This document shows, one piece after another, positions 35,312-44,669 of a stretch of DNA of 64,000 nucleotides. Origin of the DNA: Mongoliitalea daihaiensis (GTDB lineage: Bacteria > Bacteroidota > Bacteroidia > Cytophagales > Cyclobacteriaceae); contig NZ_CP063779.1 of the NCBI RefSeq assembly GCF_021596945.1, positions 4,748,001-4,812,000 of the forward strand. Reading direction: 5' to 3'. Under the pieces are notes generated by a model. The model ran no database searches. It saw only the letters and a list, made by a program, of their open reading frames with translations, and was not told the DNA's origin. The position numbers and the translations under genes were made by a program. Position 1 is the stretch's first letter. Each line of letters opens with the position of its first letter.

Positions 35312-36507
35312 AAGCGAGCAGCCAACAAGAGTTGTAGTTCCTTATGCGTCATACCGAATTTTCTGGCTAAATGAGCATTTGTCAAGCTTCCACGGTAGGT
35401 GTATACACCTTTCATAAACCATTTGTAATTAAATACCATTTCCTCTGCACCTCCCAAATCTGCCATTTGAAGAATAATCGGTGTAAAAATATTACTCAGT
35501 GAAAATGACGCTGTACGAGCAACTCTTGAAGCTATATTCGGTACACAATAGTGAATTACATCGTGTTTGACATAGACAGGATTATCATGAGATGTCATTG
35601 AAGCCGTTTCTACGCAGCCCCCTTGATCGATGCTGACGTCAATAATTATGCTACCTGGATTCATCCCTGCCACCATTTCCTCCGTAATGACAATCATATT
35701 TCTACCCTTTTCTGCACGAAGAGCTCCAATGACTACATCAGCACTCTTTAACTCCTCAGCTAGGGTATAGTTATCAATAGTAGAAGTATAGATTTGTTGC
35801 CCTAGCAATTGCTTGATTCTTCTGAGCTTGTATAGATGGTTATCAAATACTTTTATATTAGCTCCCAATCCCAAGCCCGTTCTAGCCGCATATTCTGCTA
35901 CTGTACCAGCACCAATAATCACTACCTTGGTGGGTGGCACTCCGGTAATGCCTCCAAGCAAAAGTCCCTTTCCTGCACTTACAGAACTCAAATACTCTGC
36001 TGCTATAAGCATTACTGTAGAACCAGCAATCTCACTCATGGCGCGCACTACTGGCATTCCTCCAACCTTATCTTCTAAATTTTCAAAAGCGACTGCGGTT
36101 ATTTTTTTTGCATTTAGTGCATGGATGAAAGAAGCCTCCTGCTTTCCTAGCTGTAACGCAGAAATCAAACATGACCCCACGCGCATGTAGTCTATTTCCT
36201 CCTCGGAAGGAGGCTCTACTTTAAGGACAACCTCTGCATCAAAAACTTCTTTGGGAGAATAGACAACTTTAGCGCCTGCATCAGAATAATCCTTGTCAGT
36301 GAATTTAGAATCATTGCCAGCACCCGATTCCACGAGTACTTGTTGACCATTATTGATCAGTAAGGCAACTGCATCTGGTGTTAAAACTACTCGTTTTTCT
36401 TGTGCAGATCTTTCGAGCGGAATACCGATAACCAATGAATTATTTCGAGTTTTAACCTTTGCTTTGGCTTCCTGTGTAAATACAGCTGTATCTGATATCT
36501 CAACCAT
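35308..36507 (-). CDS. ald: Alanine dehydrogenase
   Basis: The enzyme interconverts L-alanine and pyruvate with NAD and ammonia. The 399 residues include the substrate-binding EKRVVLTPDAV segment, the catalytic-lysine and histidine regions of the AlaDH/PNT domain, the Rossmann motif VVIIGAGTVAEYAA, and VDVSIDQGG-like IIDVSIDQGGCVETA. A short N-terminal extension (about 20 residues) precedes the conserved start. It overlaps tsaE by 8 bp on the same strand. Confidence 0.92.
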   Translation of the reverse strand: MVEISDTAVFTQEAKAKVKTRNNSLVIGIPLERSAQEKRVVLTPDAVALLINNGQQVLVESGAGNDSKFTDKDYSDAGAKVVYSPKEVFDAEVVLKVEPPSEEEIDYMRVGSCLISALQLGKQEASFIHALNAKKITAVAFENLEDKVGGMPVVRAMSEIAGSTVMLIAAEYLSSVSAGKGLLLGGITGVPPTKVVIIGAGTVAEYAARTGLGLGANIKVFDNHLYKLRRIKQLLGQQIYTSTIDNYTLAEELKSADVVIGALRAEKGRNMIVITEEMVAGMNPGSIIIDVSIDQGGCVETASMTSHDNPVYVKHDVIHYCVPNIASRVARTASFSLSNIFTPIILQMADLGGAEEMVFNYKWFMKGVYTYRGSLTNAHLARKFGMTHKELQLLLAARF

Positions 36508-36949
36508 GTTTTTGTCCCTTGATGACTCGGTTTAAGTGGATTTCCCGTTTCCCTGCACTATCCACTGACAGCTCGATCAACACAAAATCCTCTGGCAAAT
36601 AATGTGGAATTTTCTCTGCCCATTCTAACCAACAATAATTTCCGCTGTAAAAATACTCATCTATACCGATATCCAATACTTCTTCCTCCTCATTAATCCT
36701 ATAAAAATCAAAATGATAAAAAACCGCACCCTCCTCATTGCCATACTCATTGACTAAACCAAAGGTAGGACTTGACACATTATCAAGCACTCCAAAGAGC
36801 CTTGCAATTGCTTTAATCAACGTTGTTTTACCAGCTCCCATAGGCCCTTTAAACACCCAAACAGGCATGTCTTCCGCGTACAGTTTTACCTGTCGAGCGA
36901 CCTCTTCTAGTGCTGACAACTCGTAAGTATCAATGCGATTCAATTCCAA
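36500..36949 (-). CDS. tsaE: tRNA threonylcarbamoyladenosine biosynthesis protein TsaE
   Basis: TsaE is the ATPase partner of TsaD and TsaB in making the t6A37 modification of ANN-reading tRNAs. The 149 residues contain Walker A GPMGAGKTTL, the SSPTFGLVNEY switch, the HFDFYRI element and the late LEWAEKIP motif. All are typical of the family. It lies between porX and ald on one strand; the 1-bp gap to porX suggests a shared transcript. Confidence 0.95.
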   Translation of the reverse strand: MELNRIDTYELSALEEVARQVKLYAEDMPVWVFKGPMGAGKTTLIKAIARLFGVLDNVSSPTFGLVNEYGNEEGAVFYHFDFYRINEEEEVLDIGIDEYFYSGNYCWLEWAEKIPHYLPEDFVLIELSVDSAGKREIHLNRVIKGQKHG

Positions 36950-36950
36950 A

Positions 36951-38510
36951 TTAATTTATCTTAGGTTTTAAATGGGCCAAAGGAATAATCATCTCCTCTA
37001 AGGATACCCCCCCATGCTGGAAGGTATCTTTATAAAAGTTGACGTAGTAATTGTAATTATTTGGATATGCAAAGAAATAATCTTCTACTGCAAAAACATA
37101 GCTTGTGGACACATTAAAACGTGGAAGTTTGGCATCTTCTGGCTTGTTGATCTCAAATACCTTACCGCTTTCAAAATTTAAATTTTTCCCCTGCTTATAC
37201 CTTAAATTCGTAGTAATAGTTTTATCCCCGATGATTTTGTAGGGCTTGTTGACTCTTTTTGTGCCATGATCGGTTGTTACAATGACTTCTGCTTTAGCAT
37301 CGTTGATCTTTTTAAACATTTCGAATAAGGTTGAATGCTCAAACCAACTTCTCGTGAGCGAACGGTAAGCCGATTCATTAGGGGCCAACTCGCGGATCAT
37401 TTTCATATCCGTGCGTGCGTGAGACATCATATCCACAAAGTTATAGACCAATACATTCAAATCATTATGTAAAAAATTATTAAAGTGCTCTAAGGCATTT
37501 TTCCCTTGGTAGGCTTGCAGAATCTTGGTGTAGCTAAATCTAATATTAAGCCTATTCTTGTGGAGATTTTCGGCCAAAAATTCCTCTTCATTATTGTTTT
37601 TCCCTTCATCGGTATCCTCTCCTTCCCACAGATCCGGATGGAATCGAGCCATCTCAGATGGCATCATACCACTGAACAAAGAATTTCTTGCATAGGCCGT
37701 AGTCGTAGGAAGAATACTGAAATAAGAAGTCTCTTCTTTAATCGTGAAATACTCCGTAATCAAGGGTTTTAGTATTTCCCATTGATCCAATCGAAGATTG
37801 TCAATTACAATGAAAAATAAAGGTTTACCTTCTTGCAAGTGAGGAAACACTTTTTCTTTCATAACTCTGGGACTAAGCAAAGGTTTATCGATTTTCGGAT
37901 CATTCAACCAGTCCAAATAATTGGTTTTGATAAACTTAGCAAAGGAACCATTGGCCTCTATCTTTTGAGTATCCAGTACATCCTGCATACTTTTATTTTC
38001 AGTTTCATCAATCTCCAATTCCCAATAAGTCAGTCTCTTATAAACATCCATCCATTCTTTATGGGTGGAGGCATCATTGCAAGCCATGCTAATATTCATG
38101 AAATCCTGTCGGTAGGATAGATTGGTTTTCTCCGTAATCAGCTGTTTGTTTTGAAGAATTTTCTTGACCGAAAGAAGGATTTGATTTGGATTAATAGGTT
38201 TGATAAGGTAGTCTGCGATCTTTCCTCCGATCGCATCATCCATGATATGCTCTTCCTCACTTTTGGTAATCATTACTACCGGTATATGAGGTTTGATCAT
38301 TTTGATGTGCTGCAATGTTTCCAAGCCGGTCATACCTGGCATCATTTCATCCAAAAATATTACATCAAATGATTGCAACTCTACTTCATCGATCGCATCT
38401 ACACCCGAATTAACTGTCACAATTTCATAACCCCTTTGTTGAAGAAACAAAATATGAGGTTTCAGGAGATCTATTTCGTCATCTGCCCAAAGGATTTTAA
38501 ATTTTTGCAT
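36951..38510 (-). CDS. porX: PorX-like response regulator with PglZ/alkaline-phosphatase domain
   Basis: PorX is the two-component regulator of the type IX secretion system in Bacteroidota; its C-terminal domain is a phosphodiesterase of the PglZ/alkaline phosphatase superfamily. The 519 residues have a receiver (Asp54 in FLDEMMPG, Lys in IKPI), a helical linker, and a PglZ domain with the nucleophile region TTTAYARNSLFSGMMP and metal ligands in IDNLR, TTDHGT and QHGGVS. The ATG at 38510 gives the usual PorX length. The sensor PorY and the sigma factor SigP are not in the window. Confidence 0.93.
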   Translation of the reverse strand: MQKFKILWADDEIDLLKPHILFLQQRGYEIVTVNSGVDAIDEVELQSFDVIFLDEMMPGMTGLETLQHIKMIKPHIPVVMITKSEEEHIMDDAIGGKIADYLIKPINPNQILLSVKKILQNKQLITEKTNLSYRQDFMNISMACNDASTHKEWMDVYKRLTYWELEIDETENKSMQDVLDTQKIEANGSFAKFIKTNYLDWLNDPKIDKPLLSPRVMKEKVFPHLQEGKPLFFIVIDNLRLDQWEILKPLITEYFTIKEETSYFSILPTTTAYARNSLFSGMMPSEMARFHPDLWEGEDTDEGKNNNEEEFLAENLHKNRLNIRFSYTKILQAYQGKNALEHFNNFLHNDLNVLVYNFVDMMSHARTDMKMIRELAPNESAYRSLTRSWFEHSTLFEMFKKINDAKAEVIVTTDHGTKRVNKPYKIIGDKTITTNLRYKQGKNLNFESGKVFEINKPEDAKLPRFNVSTSYVFAVEDYFFAYPNNYNYYVNFYKDTFQHGGVSLEEMIIPLAHLKPKIN

Positions 38511-38561
38511 AAAATTCGGTTTAATTCTTTTAAAATTATAATTACTTTTGGAATCAATCAA

Positions 38562-39800
38562 ATGTCAGCGACATTGAAAAGCAGAAAGATTCTTAATGAC
38601 CCTGTGTATGGGTTTATTACCATCCCCAGTGAGTTGATTTTTTCTATCATAGATCATCCCTTCTTTCAAAGGTTACGTCGGATCAGGCAATTAGGTTTGA
38701 CAGACTTTGTATACCCAGGAGCACTGCATACCCGATTTCACCATGCCTTGGGCGCCATGCACTTGATGAGTATCACGCTGGAAAATCTACGGTACAAAGG
38801 TCATGAAATTTCGGAAGAAGAGTTTGAGGCTGCCCTCATTGCCATTCTCTTACACGACATTGGGCATGGACCCTTTTCACATGCTTTGGAATACAGTCTA
38901 CTCAAAAACATTCCTCATGAGCGATTATCAATATTGATCATGGAAGAGTTGAATAGGCAATTCCACGGAAAGCTCAATTTAGCTCTTAAAATTTTCAATA
39001 ATCAGTATGAACGGAAATTTTTCCATCAATTAGTTTCTTCTCAACTGGATATCGACCGCCTTGACTACTTACAACGAGATTGCTTTTTTACGGGTGTTTC
39101 GGAAGGAACCATCGGTGCAGATCGCATCATCAAGATGATGGATATCAAAAACGATCAACTGGTAGTAGAAGAGAAAGGACTTTACAGTATTGAGAATTTT
39201 CTATCCGCTAGGAGGCTGATGTATTGGCAGGTATATCTTCACAAGACAACAGTCAGTGCCGAGAAAATGCTCATCAACCTTGTATTGAGAGCAAAATATG
39301 TGCAACAAAACCGGGGAAATCTTCGGGCTACGGATGAATTGATTCATTTTCTATCCCATGATTTTACTTTAAAGGATTTTGAACATTCTACGGAATTATT
39401 AAAGCTGTTTTTATCTTTGGATGATTTTGATATTTGGGGAGGCATCAAGTTGTGGAAAAATGAGAGTGATTACATTTTAAAAAGTATTTCGAAGATGTTT
39501 CTAGAGCGGAAGCTATTTAAAATAAATCTCAGAAATGAAGAATACCTCCCCGAAGAAATTGAAGAAGCGGGTACAAAAACAATGAAAAAGTTAGGAATCG
39601 AAGTATCTGACCTTCCATACTTTTTCACATATGGGAGTATCAGCAATAATGCCTACTTAACGAAAGAAAAAATCCATATTTTGACTAAAAGGGGAGAAAT
39701 ATTGGATGTTGCCCAAGCAGCAGACCTGCCAAATATCAAAGCAATGAGTAAAATAGTAACGAAACATTATATATGTCAGGCTAAAAGTTTAAATTTGTAG
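38562..39800 (+). CDS. HD-domain phosphohydrolase
   Basis: The 412-residue protein carries an HD domain of the dGTPase/SAMHD1 type: HTRFHHALG at about 56-64, LLHDIGHGPFSHALE at about 97-111, then LDIDRLDYLQRD that supplies the last metal-binding aspartate. It should hydrolyse a nucleotide or a related phosphate compound, which is not known. The ATG at 38562 is chosen because the residues before it do not look conserved. It is divergent from porX (51 bp) and lies 16 bp before lpxD, an arrangement common in Bacteroidota that suggests co-transcription with lipid A genes. Confidence 0.9.
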   Translation: MSATLKSRKILNDPVYGFITIPSELIFSIIDHPFFQRLRRIRQLGLTDFVYPGALHTRFHHALGAMHLMSITLENLRYKGHEISEEEFEAALIAILLHDIGHGPFSHALEYSLLKNIPHERLSILIMEELNRQFHGKLNLALKIFNNQYERKFFHQLVSSQLDIDRLDYLQRDCFFTGVSEGTIGADRIIKMMDIKNDQLVVEEKGLYSIENFLSARRLMYWQVYLHKTTVSAEKMLINLVLRAKYVQQNRGNLRATDELIHFLSHDFTLKDFEHSTELLKLFLSLDDFDIWGGIKLWKNESDYILKSISKMFLERKLFKINLRNEEYLPEEIEEAGTKTMKKLGIEVSDLPYFFTYGSISNNAYLTKEKIHILTKRGEILDVAQAADLPNIKAMSKIVTKHYICQAKSLNL

Positions 39801-39816
39801 TCTTTAAATACAAAAA

Positions 39817-40839
39817 ATGGAATTTACACTTGATCAGATAGCCGCCATCTTAAGTGGAACAATTGAAGGAGATAGTTCGGCAACGGTAAGCCGTTTAGAC
39901 AAAATTCAGGAAGGAAAGCCAGGAGGCATTAGTTTCTTGTCCAATGAAAAGTATGAATCATTTCTATACGAAACAAAAGCCACAGCCGTTATTGTTTCAG
40001 ATACATTAACCCTTCAAAAACCCGTCAAGTGTCATCTCATTCGTGTTAAAAACCCTTACATAGGATTTACCCAATTGCTGGAAGCCTACAGCCAATTGAC
40101 CAAACAGAGCAAGGTCGGTGTAGAGGATCCTTCTTATATGGATGCCAGCGCCTCCATGGACGAAGGTGGCTACAGGGGAGCATTTTCTTACATTGGAAAA
40201 AATTGTAGCATAGGTAAACATGTGAAAATTCATCCACAAGCATACGTGGGAGACAATTGTGTCATTGGTGACTATACGATCATTCACCCGGGGGTAAAAG
40301 TATATTATGACACAAAAATAGGTGCCCATTGTGAAATTCATCCTGGCGCGGTTATTGGTTCAGATGGTTTCGGATTTGCGCCTCAAGAAGACGGCTCCTA
40401 CAAAACCATCCCCCAGATCGGGAATGTAATCATCGAAGATCATGTGAGTATCGGTGCCAACTCCACCATTGACCGAGCGACAATGGGTTCAACTCATATC
40501 AAAAGTGGTGTGAAAATTGATAATTTAGTGCAAATTGCCCACAATGTTGTAGTGGGTGAACATACTGTAATAGCTTCTCAATCGGGAATTTCAGGTTCTG
40601 CCGAAATCGGCAAAAACTGCGTAATTGCTGGTCAAGTTGGCGTGGTAGGCCATATTAAAATTGCTGATAACACAACGGTAGGGGCTAAAACAGGCATCAG
40701 TAAAAATGTTACAAAGAAGGGGCAGACTCTTTTTGGATTTATTTCCATGGACCTAAAAGATTTCCTAAAATCTTACGCGATTTTCAGAAATCTCCCTCAA
40801 CTCCAACAAAGAGTTAAGGAACTGGAAAAAAAAGACTAA
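39817..40839 (+). CDS. lpxD: UDP-3-O-acylglucosamine N-acyltransferase
   Basis: LpxD adds the N-linked hydroxyacyl chain to UDP-3-O-acylglucosamine, the third step of lipid A synthesis. The 340 residues have an N-terminal uridine-binding domain (about 1-100) and a left-handed beta-helix of hexapeptide repeats (from about 110), with GSDGFGFA and the catalytic histidine in QIAHNV, ending with a helical tail. It is the first enzyme of the lpxD, lpxC-fabZ, lpxA cluster. Confidence 0.96.
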   Translation: MEFTLDQIAAILSGTIEGDSSATVSRLDKIQEGKPGGISFLSNEKYESFLYETKATAVIVSDTLTLQKPVKCHLIRVKNPYIGFTQLLEAYSQLTKQSKVGVEDPSYMDASASMDEGGYRGAFSYIGKNCSIGKHVKIHPQAYVGDNCVIGDYTIIHPGVKVYYDTKIGAHCEIHPGAVIGSDGFGFAPQEDGSYKTIPQIGNVIIEDHVSIGANSTIDRATMGSTHIKSGVKIDNLVQIAHNVVVGEHTVIASQSGISGSAEIGKNCVIAGQVGVVGHIKIADNTTVGAKTGISKNVTKKGQTLFGFISMDLKDFLKSYAIFRNLPQLQQRVKELEKKD

Positions 40840-40844
40840 ATTTG
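40837..40844 (+). promoter_or_regulatory. Possible internal -7 element before lpxC-fabZ
   Basis: TAAATTTG matches the Bacteroidota -7 consensus and overlaps the lpxD stop codon, 26 bp before the lpxC-fabZ start. It could be an internal promoter; no clear -33 element was found. A similar TAAATTTG lies at 39790-39797 before lpxD. Confidence 0.35.
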
Positions 40845-40870
40845 CAACCTTAAATCTGTAAAAAGCAACC

Positions 40871-42265
40871 ATGAGGGTTAAACAGCATACTATTCAAAAG
40901 CAAGTAACAGTCAGTGGTGTAGGATTACACACGGGAGTCATGTCCAATATGACATTCTTACCAGCACCTCCCAACCATGGGTACAAATTCCAGCGCATTG
41001 ACCTGGAAGGCAGCCCGATAATTGATGCAGATGTAGACAATGTAGTGGATGTTTCCCGTGGTACTACGCTAGAGCAGAGTGGCGCCCGTGTATTTACCGT
41101 TGAGCACGTTTTAGCAGCCTTAGTTGGTTTAGAAATAGATAACGTACTGATCCAATTGGACGGCCCAGAACCTCCTATCATGGATGGCTCTTCCATACAG
41201 TTTATTGAAGTATTGGAAGCAGCGGGAATTCAAGAGCAAAATGCTCTTCGTAGATTTTTTGAAGTTCCTGAAAGTATCTCCTACAGAGACCCTGCACGCG
41301 AAGTGGAACTAGCAGCTCTTCCTTTGGATGATTACCGGGTGACCGTGATGGTAGATTACAATTCTCCAGTCTTAGGCAGTCAGCATGCTTCTATTACCAA
41401 TATCAATCAGTTCAAAGCAGAAATTGCATCTTGTAGAACATTCTGCTTTTTACACGAGCTTGAGATGCTCTACAATCAAAACCTGATCAAAGGTGGAGAT
41501 TTAAACAATGCCATTGTTGTAGTAGACCGCGTCGTAGAAGATGCAGAATTGGAACATTTAGCAAAAATGTTCAATAAAAAGAAAGTAGAAGTTCGAAAAG
41601 AGGGAATCCTTAACAACGTGGACTTGCGCTATAAAAATGAACCTGCTAGACACAAATTGCTAGATGTGGTAGGTGATTTAGCATTGGTTGGAAGGCCTTT
41701 GAAAGCGCAAATTTTGGCAGCAAGACCAGGTCATGCAGCCAATGTAGCTTTTGCAAAAAAATTAAAAAGGGCATGGGAAAAAATAGGGCCTAACCATATC
41801 CCACATTATGACCCAAAGCTTCCTCCTGTGATGGATATCAATCAGATAAGTAATATCTTACCTCACCGATATCCTTTTCAATTGTTAGACAAAATCATCT
41901 ACTTAGATGAAACTACCGTAGCAGGAGTCAAAAATGTAACGATTAACGAACCCTTCTTCATGGGTCATTTTCCTGCAAATCCTGTAATGCCGGGTGTATT
42001 GCAAGTGGAAGCAATGGCACAAACAGGAGGTATATTAGTTTTAAGTACTGTAAACGACCCTGAAAATTATTGGACCTATTTCTTGGGAATTGAAAATTGC
42101 AAGTTCCGAAAAATGGTCCTACCAGGAGATACCCTTATATTTAAATGTGAACTTTTGGCCCCTATCCGCCGTGGCATCGCTAAGATGAAAGGAGAGGCTT
42201 ATGTGGGCAATACCCTTGTTTGTGAAGCTACCATGACAGCCAGTATTGTAAGAAAAGAATCATGA
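40871..42265 (+). CDS. lpxC-fabZ: Bifunctional UDP-3-O-acyl-N-acetylglucosamine deacetylase / 3-hydroxyacyl-ACP dehydratase
   Basis: This fusion joins the committed zinc deacetylase of lipid A synthesis with the fatty acid dehydratase FabZ, as is usual in Bacteroidota. Residues 1-305 are LpxC: TVEHVLAALVG with a zinc histidine, MDGSS, and the ARHKLLDVVGDLAL and ARPGHAANV segments with the other zinc and catalytic histidines. Residues 315-464 are FabZ, with LPHRYPFQLLD and GHFPANPVMPGVLQVEA carrying the catalytic His and Glu. Joining the two may balance hydroxyacyl-ACP flow between lipid A and fatty acids. It overlaps lpxA by ATGA. Confidence 0.97.
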   Translation: MRVKQHTIQKQVTVSGVGLHTGVMSNMTFLPAPPNHGYKFQRIDLEGSPIIDADVDNVVDVSRGTTLEQSGARVFTVEHVLAALVGLEIDNVLIQLDGPEPPIMDGSSIQFIEVLEAAGIQEQNALRRFFEVPESISYRDPAREVELAALPLDDYRVTVMVDYNSPVLGSQHASITNINQFKAEIASCRTFCFLHELEMLYNQNLIKGGDLNNAIVVVDRVVEDAELEHLAKMFNKKKVEVRKEGILNNVDLRYKNEPARHKLLDVVGDLALVGRPLKAQILAARPGHAANVAFAKKLKRAWEKIGPNHIPHYDPKLPPVMDINQISNILPHRYPFQLLDKIIYLDETTVAGVKNVTINEPFFMGHFPANPVMPGVLQVEAMAQTGGILVLSTVNDPENYWTYFLGIENCKFRKMVLPGDTLIFKCELLAPIRRGIAKMKGEAYVGNTLVCEATMTASIVRKES

Positions 42266-43041
42266 TCAGCAATCTTTCCCATATTGATCCACTAGCCAGC
42301 ATCGGAGACGGAGTTCATATAGATCCCTTCACGATGATCCATGAAGACGTAATTATCGGTGAAGGTACTTGGATAGGATCCAATGTTACAATTTATCCCG
42401 GTGCTAGGATTGGTAAAAACTGTAAGATATTTCCGGGCGCGGTAATTTCAGCAATTCCACAAGACCTTAAATTTCAGGGAGAATCCACTACCGTAGAGAT
42501 TGGAGATCATACCACCATACGTGAATGTGTCACCATCAGTCGCGGGACGATCGAAAAAAGAACAACAAAAGTAGGCAGCAACTGCCTATTGATGGCCTAT
42601 GTACATATTGCCCACGACTGTATCGTGGGAAATAATGTTATCATTGCCAATTCAGTTCAAGTAGCAGGACATGTAACGATTGACGATTGGGCTATCGTAG
42701 GTGGTAGCAGTGCCATTCATCAGTTTGTTAAAGTCGGCATGCATAGCATGATTTCAGGTGGATCACTCGTGAGAAAAGATGTGCCTCCATTTACGAAAGC
42801 AGCAAGAGAACCACTCAGCTATGCCGGTGTAAACAGTTTAGGTTTACGAAGAAGAGGTTTTTCTTCCGAAAGTATTAGCCATATCCAAGAAGTCTATCGC
42901 TATTTGTTTTTAAATAGTCTCAACAATAGCCGAGCCCTCGAAGAGATTGAAATCAATTTACCAGCCACCAAAGAAAGGGATGAAATTATAAACTTTATTC
43001 GTTCTTCGGAAAGAGGCGTCATGAAAGGCTACATCAGCTAA
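42262..43041 (+). CDS. lpxA: Acyl-ACP--UDP-N-acetylglucosamine O-acyltransferase
   Basis: LpxA transfers the first 3-hydroxyacyl chain to UDP-GlcNAc. The 259 residues consist of a left-handed beta-helix of hexapeptide repeats with the catalytic histidine in YVHIAHDC, HQFVKVGMHS, then a C-terminal helical domain (about 190-259). It overlaps lpxC-fabZ by 4 bp and is followed after 1 bp by the ABC ATPase gene. Confidence 0.97.
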   Translation: MISNLSHIDPLASIGDGVHIDPFTMIHEDVIIGEGTWIGSNVTIYPGARIGKNCKIFPGAVISAIPQDLKFQGESTTVEIGDHTTIRECVTISRGTIEKRTTKVGSNCLLMAYVHIAHDCIVGNNVIIANSVQVAGHVTIDDWAIVGGSSAIHQFVKVGMHSMISGGSLVRKDVPPFTKAAREPLSYAGVNSLGLRRRGFSSESISHIQEVYRYLFLNSLNNSRALEEIEINLPATKERDEIINFIRSSERGVMKGYIS

Positions 43042-43042
43042 G

Positions 43043-43678
43043 ATGATTTCTATTCAGCTCGTCAATAGCTCCAAACGATTCCAGTTTGAATGGATCTTTA
43101 AAGATATTTCGCTGAATTTAGATGAAGCATCCGCATGGGCCATTACCGGCTCCAACGGATCAGGTAAATCCACTTTGCTCAAATGTATTTCAGGGCAACT
43201 GCCTTTGACAGATGGAAGTATTGAATATAGCCTGAATGAAAAAAAAATCCATGATACGGAAATTTATCAACATTTAGTTATCAGTGCACCTTATCTGGAA
43301 CTACCCGAAGAATTCACGCTCAAAGAAGTTTTGAAATTTCATTTTAAATTCAAAAAAGCATATCAGAGTCTATCTATTGAGAAAATGATGGACATAATGT
43401 ATCTCAGTGAACACAAAAATAAGGCTATCTCTCAATTTTCATCAGGAATGAAGCAACGCTTAAAATTGGGGCTTTGCTTTTTCTCAGATGTTCCCTTGAT
43501 TCTTTTAGATGAACCAACTTCCAATTTGGATAAAAGAGGTTCCGATTGGTATTTGGATTTAGTAGAAGATTTTGGTGCAGGACGTAAAATCCTGGTTTGC
43601 TCCAACGAGCCAAAAGAGTATGGCTATTGTGAAAAAAAAATAGAAATAGAGCAGTATAAGATCCGCCCAAAACTTTGA
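43043..43678 (+). CDS. ABC transporter ATP-binding protein
   Basis: A single nucleotide-binding domain of 211 residues: Walker A GSNGSGKST near residue 37, signature FSSGMKQRLKLG, Walker B LILLDEPTSNLD. The spacing is that of small ABC ATPases whose membrane partner is encoded elsewhere; no permease is next to it. It follows lpxA by 1 bp, so a role in moving an envelope lipid or sugar is plausible but unproven. Confidence 0.9.
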   Translation: MISIQLVNSSKRFQFEWIFKDISLNLDEASAWAITGSNGSGKSTLLKCISGQLPLTDGSIEYSLNEKKIHDTEIYQHLVISAPYLELPEEFTLKEVLKFHFKFKKAYQSLSIEKMMDIMYLSEHKNKAISQFSSGMKQRLKLGLCFFSDVPLILLDEPTSNLDKRGSDWYLDLVEDFGAGRKILVCSNEPKEYGYCEKKIEIEQYKIRPKL

Positions 43679-43726
43679 AAATTCAAGTAAATCCTTTAGA
43701 TTTCAACAATTATAGAGACGATAATC

Positions 43727-44221
43727 ATGAAAAAAATCTTTTTTGCCTTCGCACTTCCTTTCTTAGCAGTGCTTTTATTGGGTGCATGTAGAGGTTCTGG
43801 TGAAACTCCTGAGCCACCCAAAACCCCCGAAGAGTTAGCAATCTTGGACTTGACTGGAGGCTCATCTCAAGTTTGGATAATTGCAGGTGGGGGTTCGGTT
43901 ACCAGAGATGGACGTACAGAAACCAATTTGTATGCTAATTTGGAGCTCAATTTAGCAAGCTCTTCCAGCAGTAAAACCTATCAAACGAGTAATAGTAATA
44001 ATCTTTTTGACTCCAATGGTACTTGGACTTTTGAAGGCGGTAATTTTGACCGAATCAGATTATCCGGAACAAGACCTGCAGCTGGCAGAGATATGACTTA
44101 TACTAGGACAGGCAATAACCTCATCCTCAGGTTCACGATCCCCATGCCAACCGGCCGATCTAATGAACGCGTGGATGCTATTGCTGGGAGCTATATTTTT
44201 ACGTTTGTCAGGAGACAATAA
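43727..44221 (+). CDS. Small lipoprotein of unknown function
   Basis: The 164-residue protein has a lipoprotein signal with Cys21 (LLLGACRGSG) and a threonine/serine-rich body of strands such as GSSQVWIIAGGGSVTRDG, NGTWTFEGG and MTYTRTGNNLILRFTIP that recall lipocalin-like lipoproteins of Bacteroidota. Function unknown. It follows the ABC ATPase gene by 48 bp on the same strand. Confidence 0.75.
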   Translation: MKKIFFAFALPFLAVLLLGACRGSGETPEPPKTPEELAILDLTGGSSQVWIIAGGGSVTRDGRTETNLYANLELNLASSSSSKTYQTSNSNNLFDSNGTWTFEGGNFDRIRLSGTRPAAGRDMTYTRTGNNLILRFTIPMPTGRSNERVDAIAGSYIFTFVRRQ

Positions 44222-44313
44222 AGGGAAATACAGAGCTAATCCCTGTGTATATTGACCAATAAAAATGCTTTAAAAACACGGGATTATTCATTCTCATTCA
44301 TACTATCCGAAGG

Positions 44314-44346
44314 AGAAGGGAAGGTTATAAAAGCCGTTTCCCTTCT
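44314..44346. terminator. Hairpin in the spacer after the lipoprotein gene
   Basis: AGAAGGGAA (44314-44322) pairs with TTCCCTTCT (44338-44346) around a 15-base loop. It could end the plus-strand transcript, but the T tract that follows is weak, so this is a cautious call. Confidence 0.4.
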
Positions 44347-44422
44347 AACTTTATAATAGGCAGTTGACAAGTGGAAGAATATACTCATTCTCTTACTTGA
44401 TTGGCAATAGGTACATTGTAAC

Positions 44423-44656
44423 TTATAGCTTTTCCTGCAATGATGCTATACTCCCTCGTTTCAGTACTTCATTGTTTATCACAACCACAGGAGCGGATTT
44501 GCAAAAATCCATACATTTGGTTTTGATGATTTTAAACTTTCCTTTATAATCCTCCGATCGGACTAGATCTTTGATATCTTTTTGGAGTTTTTTACACCCA
44601 CCCTTTTTACAATCCGAACCATTGCAAACAAAAATAAACCTTCTGTAGGTTGCCAT
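44423..44656 (-). CDS. Thioredoxin-like 2Fe-2S ferredoxin
   Basis: The 77-residue protein has the cysteine pattern of thioredoxin-fold 2Fe-2S ferredoxins: Cys11-x4-Cys16 and Cys48-x3-Cys52, followed by SAPVVVINN. An extra Cys21 is present. It would be a small electron carrier or iron-sulfur relay in the cytosol. It is downstream of mutS2 by 13 bp and could be co-transcribed, but no functional link is obvious. Confidence 0.88.
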   Translation of the reverse strand: MATYRRFIFVCNGSDCKKGGCKKLQKDIKDLVRSEDYKGKFKIIKTKCMDFCKSAPVVVINNEVLKRGSIASLQEKL

Positions 44657-44669
44657 AAAATTTGAGCGT

